Assembly: GCA_937862595.1 (NCBI GenBank)
Contig: CALMFL010000142.1
Span: forward strand, 1-10,124
Direction of reading: 5' to 3'
From: an uncultured Fidelibacterota bacterium
GTDB taxonomy: Bacteria; Fidelibacterota; Fidelibacteria; Fidelibacterales; Fidelibacteraceae
DNA length: 10,124 bases
Made by a program: the position numbers and the translations under genes. Shown here piece after piece: positions 7,424 to 10,124 of the stretch. Position 1 is the first letter of the stretch; every line of letters starts with the position of its first letter. The notes beneath the pieces are model-generated. The model ran no database searches and was not told the origin of the DNA. It worked only from the letters and a program-made list of their open reading frames with translations.

Positions 7424-9291
7424 CACTCGGCGTCGGGTCGCTGCCGGTCGGAAGCCGGCGGAAGTTGAGTTTCAGGGGTCATCATAGAGTCGTGGGAGTC
7501 AGTCGCCGGGGCCGCTTCAGGGCCGGCGTGTTCGACTTCGGGGATCTTGCCGCCGCCGGTTTCCGGCGTGTCCGATGGTTTTGGGGGGCTGTTTCCGGTT
7601 TTGCGCTTAATCCCGAGATATTTTGCCCCGGGGAATCCCCCCCATCCCGGCGGCCACTCCCTGGCCGGGGCCGCTCCGTCCCAATCAACAACACCCGGAG
7701 AACTTCTCGGAGTGCCGATGGTCCGCTTCATCTCCTGCCCCGGATAGGTTCCGCTCTTCTTCTTGACGTGGCCACCCTTGGCAGGTTGGAGCATATCCAC
7801 CCAGCTGCGCTCCATTCCCGGCATGACGGCTCGGGCTTCTTTATTACTTTCCGCCTGTTCCTTTCGGGCGTACTTTTGCGGCTGTTTCTCGAATTCGCTT
7901 TTACACTGGTCCATGGAGAAATAATAGGTCTCGTTTTCGTAGGTCGCGGTCAATCCTAAAAACTCGGCCTTTTCCTCGTCGACATACATCCCGCAGACAG
8001 GGTCCCGGCTCAGCTTGCCCTGCATGCCCGCAGCAGCGGTCTTCATGCGGCTTTCGGAGTCGATGAGGAAGTTGCCGGAAACGATCACCTTTTCCCCGGG
8101 CATCAGGCCGCCGGTGATCTCGACCTGCCGGCCGAGCCGCCAGCCTGTCTTCACTTCGCGGGGCTCGAAAAATCCGCTTCCGGCCTCTACATAGACAATC
8201 GCCCGCGTTCCGGAGTCGATGACGGCGTCAGCCGGCACGTGCAGGGACGGAGGCGTAGTGATCGGGATCTCTACGTCAACAAACATGTCGGGCCTCAGAT
8301 CATATTGAGTATTGTCCACATCCAGGCGCACCTTCAGGGTTTTGGCCACGGGATCAAAGAGGGGGAGAACCTGACTTATCCTGGCATCGAAGGTCTTTCC
8401 CATCTGTTTGTGCACCAGCTTCACTTCCAAACCGGGTTGGAGGTGTATTACCTCGTCTTCATAAACGTCGGCGTAAACCCAGACCCTGCCGAGGTCCGCG
8501 ATCCGGTAAAACTCCGCACCCGCCTTGAACCACTGATAGAGGGTAAGGTTTCTACTGAGCAAAACGCCGTCTACCGGGGACCGCACTTGCAGGTACGGCC
8601 GCGCCTGCCGCGTGTTAGCGAGTTTTTCGATCTGGGCGTTGGTGATCCCGAGGTTCTGGAGGGCCTGAACGGCCATGCGGATCTGATTATCGGCAATATC
8701 GGCCTGGTTGGGCCGAACCTGCCCGGTCAGGCTCCGTTGGATGCGGTCCAGGTTGTCCATGGCTACCAGATACGTTACCTGCGCATTATAAAAGGCTGGG
8801 GCCAGGACTTCGGCAAGAAGCTGGTCTTTTGCGACGAGACTTCCGGTGGTCATATCTGAAAGTTCCCGGACCCAGCTGTCCGTCGAGGCATTCACAAGAT
8901 AGACCTTTGTTTCGTCCGGAACAACCCTTCCGTAGAGCCGAAGGTTATAAGTCAATGGTTTTGCCTCAACAGGGCTGACCTTCACCCCGATGAGCTGCTG
9001 CCGGGCCGGGCTGACATTCACCGCGCCGGAAGACAGCGGCGTCCCAAGCCCTTCCGTCCCCTCCCGCCCCTCGCCCACCTCGGCATATACCGGCTCCAGC
9101 GGCATGCCGCAGGGCGCAATCCCCGGCTTGTCCGATATGAAGCCCGGGGTCATGGGATCCACGTAATACAGCACCTCGCGCTCATCCTGTGAGCCCGCTC
9201 CGGCGGAAGGCCCTTTTCCGTAACGCTCACCGGCATAAAAAGATAGGACCGCGACGGAGAGGACAACTGCTGCGACAATAAATTTTTTCAT
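7423..9291 (-). CDS. cusB: CusB-type periplasmic adaptor of a heavy-metal RND efflux pump, with HMBD and YHS domains
   Basis: This is the membrane-fusion subunit that links the CusA pump to an outer-membrane channel and passes metal to it in the periplasm. Residues 1-22 form a signal or anchor (MKKFIVAAVVLSVAVLSFYA). Residues 41-70 are a heavy-metal-binding domain (VDPMTPG...APCGMPLEPVY). Residues 95-420 are the adaptor core with lipoyl/barrel-sandwich segments (SLVAKDQLLAEV; YLQVRSPVDGVLL) and the beta-barrel ending at VIVSGNFLIDSESRMKTA. Residues 429-476 are a YHS domain (RDPVCGMYVDEE, then YYFSMDQCKSEF). Residues 477-622 are a Pro/Gly/Glu-rich tail I do not recognise. At 622 residues it is much longer than E. 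coli CusB (about 400). The start ATG follows GCGAGGAT; the GAGG is only two bases away. The stop overlaps the cusA start (TGATG), implying coupled translation. Family assignment is secure; copper/silver specificity is inferred from the copper context. Confidence 0.93.
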   Translation of the reverse strand: MKKFIVAAVVLSVAVLSFYAGERYGKGPSAGAGSQDEREVLYYVDPMTPGFISDKPGIAPCGMPLEPVYAEVGEGREGTEGLGTPLSSGAVNVSPARQQLIGVKVSPVEAKPLTYNLRLYGRVVPDETKVYLVNASTDSWVRELSDMTTGSLVAKDQLLAEVLAPAFYNAQVTYLVAMDNLDRIQRSLTGQVRPNQADIADNQIRMAVQALQNLGITNAQIEKLANTRQARPYLQVRSPVDGVLLSRNLTLYQWFKAGAEFYRIADLGRVWVYADVYEDEVIHLQPGLEVKLVHKQMGKTFDARISQVLPLFDPVAKTLKVRLDVDNTQYDLRPDMFVDVEIPITTPPSLHVPADAVIDSGTRAIVYVEAGSGFFEPREVKTGWRLGRQVEITGGLMPGEKVIVSGNFLIDSESRMKTAAAGMQGKLSRDPVCGMYVDEEKAEFLGLTATYENETYYFSMDQCKSEFEKQPQKYARKEQAESNKEARAVMPGMERSWVDMLQPAKGGHVKKKSGTYPGQEMKRTIGTPRSSPGVVDWDGAAPAREWPPGWGGFPGAKYLGIKRKTGNSPPKPSDTPETGGGKIPEVEHAGPEAAPATDSHDSMMTPETQLPPASDRQRPDAE

Positions 9292-9328
9292 ATCCTCGCA
9301 TTACCCTCAGATAGCCATGCCAGATAAA

Positions 9329-9357
9329 ATATTATTACAACTGTGAGTGCCGGGCAA
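9329..9357 (-). promoter_or_regulatory. Candidate sigma-70 promoter for cusBA
   Basis: Minus-strand TTGCCC (9352-9357) and TAATAT (9329-9334) are separated by exactly 17 bases. Each matches the consensus at four of six positions. The predicted start falls about 30 bases before the cusB ATG. The location after the previous gene's stop fits. An AT-rich stretch in any intergenic region can look like this, so it is only moderately supported. I see no CueR-like or CusR-like dyad in it. Confidence 0.4.
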
Positions 9358-9365
9358 TCAAGCAT

Positions 9366-9384
9366 TTAAGGGTCCCTTAAGGGT
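9366..9384. repeat. Palindrome and direct repeat upstream of cusB (possible operator)
   Basis: TTAAGGGTCCCTTAA (9366-9380) is a perfect inverted repeat with one central base. The octamer TTAAGGGT also occurs twice in direct orientation, at 9366-9373 and 9377-9384, start to start 11 bases, about one helical turn. It overlaps the stop codon of the small secreted gene and lies just upstream of the candidate cusB promoter. OmpR/PhoB-type response regulators commonly bind direct repeats of this period; the regulator here is unknown and none is in the window. Confidence 0.4.
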
Positions 9385-9687
9385 AGTCCCTGGCGTCGAT
9401 CGTCTCGATCTCCACACTGTCCCCTGAAACGCGGGCCTCTAAGGAAACGGTCTTTTCGCTCTTTACAAACGCATTAAATTTGTCCGGCGCCGGGTTGAGG
9501 ATCGTGAAGACCTCGGCCGGCACCTTGCCGCGTATGATGTAGCCATGCCGCGCTTCGGCGATTTTCCCCGTGATGTTCATTTTTCTTAGATGGGTCTGCG
9601 CCCCTGACTCACGGGCCGCAAGAAAACCAAGGACCAAAAAAAAATTGCCGCAATCAGCGGCAAAAACGCCTGTCTCCTTCTTATCAT
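9377..9687 (-). CDS. Small secreted protein of unknown function, split by a frameshift at a T9 run
   Basis: The ATG at 9687 has GGAG four bases upstream and opens a classic Sec signal peptide: n-region MIRRRQ, then hydrophobic AFLPLIAAIFF. This frame leaves the T-run (9636-9644) as W and soon stops. The frame one base over continues the hydrophobic stretch as LVLGFLAARESGAQ and then encodes a plausible soluble domain of about 67 residues (MNITGKIAEARHGYIIRGK... to ...IETIDARDYP, stop at 9377). Adding one T (T10) fuses the two parts into about 103 residues. The in-frame ATG at 9580 has no ribosome binding site and would give a protein without a signal, so the fused reading is preferred. The function is not recognised; I recall similar small domains near copper oxidases but cannot verify this. 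It sits between the oxidase and the cus genes, so a periplasmic metal-related role is a guess. It could instead be a decayed gene. Confidence 0.6.
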
Positions 9688-9850
9688 ATTTCTCCGTTTT
9701 GTCGCGGTTCTTTTTCCCGCCGGCCGCCTGAACATGCCTTCTTGTGAACGGGCGGCGCCCTGTTTTCTCCCGCAGTTTGACGAAAGGCCGGAGCCGTGGA
9801 GGTTCTCGCCCGGCACGGGTGCGGGCGATCCGCTCATAAGGGTCTGCGGG
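9688..9850. other. Leader of the small secreted protein gene
   Basis: This 163-base stretch lies between the oxidase terminator and the small gene's ATG. A long open frame crosses it on the minus strand, but its product is Arg/Pro-rich and looks non-coding. I could not pick out a convincing promoter, although one is expected here if the upstream terminator is efficient. The GGAG at the left end is the ribosome binding site for the ATG at 9687. Confidence 0.4.
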
Positions 9851-9875
9851 AAAAGGAGGGGCCCGAAGGCCCCTC
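9851..9875 (-). terminator. Rho-independent terminator of the multicopper oxidase gene
   Basis: On the minus strand a perfect 8-bp stem (GAGGGGCC / GGCCCCTC, 9856-9875) closes a UUCG tetraloop in the extra-stable C(UUCG)G context. One C and four T follow (9851-9855). It starts 35 bases after the oxidase stop codon. The T-tract is short, but stem and loop are canonical. On the plus strand the hairpin is followed only by TTGAT, so it looks directional. Confidence 0.85.
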
Positions 9876-9910
9876 TTGATTTCAACGCAACGCAAAGAGC
9901 AGCCCGCGTT

Positions 9911-10124
9911 TTACCAGATCGGCTGCCGTGCGCTCATCACCGTATAGGTGCGCATCATCTCGTTGTCTTCGTGGTCGAGGATGTGGCAGTGCCAGACATA
10001 GCCGACACCGTTAACGAGAGTTATCGGGTCGAAGGGATAGTAATTTGTCCCTAATGTGGCGGCTCCTACCAGGATATCCTGAGGTGCCCACCGGACCACT
10101 ATCCGGGTTACCTCGCCCGGGTAA
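9911..10124 (-). CDS. Multicopper oxidase, C-terminal end (partial, runs off the right edge)
   Basis: Only the last 70 residues are in the window; the reading frame stays open to the edge, beginning YPGEVTRIVVRW, the strand that precedes the copper site in three-domain multicopper oxidases. The motif HCHILDHEDNEMM supplies the HCH triad (type 3 His, type 1 Cys), the second type 1 His and the axial Met. The family couples four one-electron substrate oxidations to reduction of O2 to water. In bacteria these enzymes are usually periplasmic or on the spore coat; here a periplasmic Cu(I) oxidase role is inferred from the adjoining Cus-type pump. The HCHILDHEDNEMM context is closer to CotA/bilirubin-oxidase-like members than to a short two-domain laccase. 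The family is secure, but the substrate cannot be read from this fragment. A terminator follows directly. Confidence 0.93.
   Translation of the reverse strand, partial: YPGEVTRIVVRWAPQDILVGAATLGTNYYPFDPITLVNGVGYVWHCHILDHEDNEMMRTYTVMSARQPIW

Noticed and set aside
8239..8859. Plus-strand open frame of 206 codons opposite cusB
   Set aside because: Antisense to the conserved adaptor core; the coding signal is entirely explained by the minus-strand gene.
9335..9356. Sigma-54-like element (CGGCAC...TTGT) before cusB
   Set aside because: The -12 GC is absent and the spacing is one base off; the sigma-70 reading is a better fit.
9690..9895. N-terminal extension of the small secreted protein frame up to 9895
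   Set aside because: It would run through the oxidase terminator stem and encodes a low-complexity Arg/Pro-rich stretch; the signal peptide at 9687 explains the start better.

Overview
Every gene I can support in this window lies on the minus strand, so the window reads biologically from right to left. It looks like a bacterial chromosomal copper/metal-handling locus from a Gram-negative organism: there is an inner-membrane RND pump, a periplasmic adaptor, several Sec-type signal peptides and a multicopper oxidase. The combination of NosL, an FtsX-type ABC transporter and small conserved proteins of unknown function suggests the former Deltaproteobacteria (Desulfobacterota-like lineages). That placement rests on remembered gene neighbourhoods, not on a search.

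Right block (9377-10124). The window opens inside the C-terminal cupredoxin domain of a multicopper oxidase, which carries the copper-ligand motif HCHILDHEDNEMM. The gene ends at 9911 and is followed by a textbook terminator with a C(UUCG)G loop (9851-9875). Next comes a small secreted protein of about 103 residues. Its signal peptide and its mature domain lie in two different frames that meet at a run of nine T (9636-9644), so it is either frameshifted in the assembly or read through by slippage.

Middle block (4157-9291). A CusB-type adaptor and a CusA-type heavy-metal RND pump are translationally coupled (TGATG) and probably share a promoter at 9329-9357. The adaptor carries an N-terminal heavy-metal-binding domain, a YHS domain after the adaptor core, and a long disordered-looking tail. 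No outer-membrane channel (CusC) is present in the window. A hairpin/T-tract candidate terminator follows cusA.

Left block (68-3958). A second transcription unit, with a candidate promoter at 4025-4053 and an inverted-repeat leader, encodes a NosL-like copper chaperone, a 99-residue single-pass protein, an FtsX/MacB-like permease, its ATPase, and an eight-helix membrane protein with a CPFC motif and a CC pair. There is no NosZ in view. My inference is that the right and middle blocks oxidise and export copper from the periplasm, while the left block handles copper delivery or thiol redox in the envelope. The second role is a hypothesis.

Less-explained stretches are 1-67, 2905-3099, 3959-4156 and 9688-9850. 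I see no RNA genes, insertion sequences, CRISPR arrays or origins.
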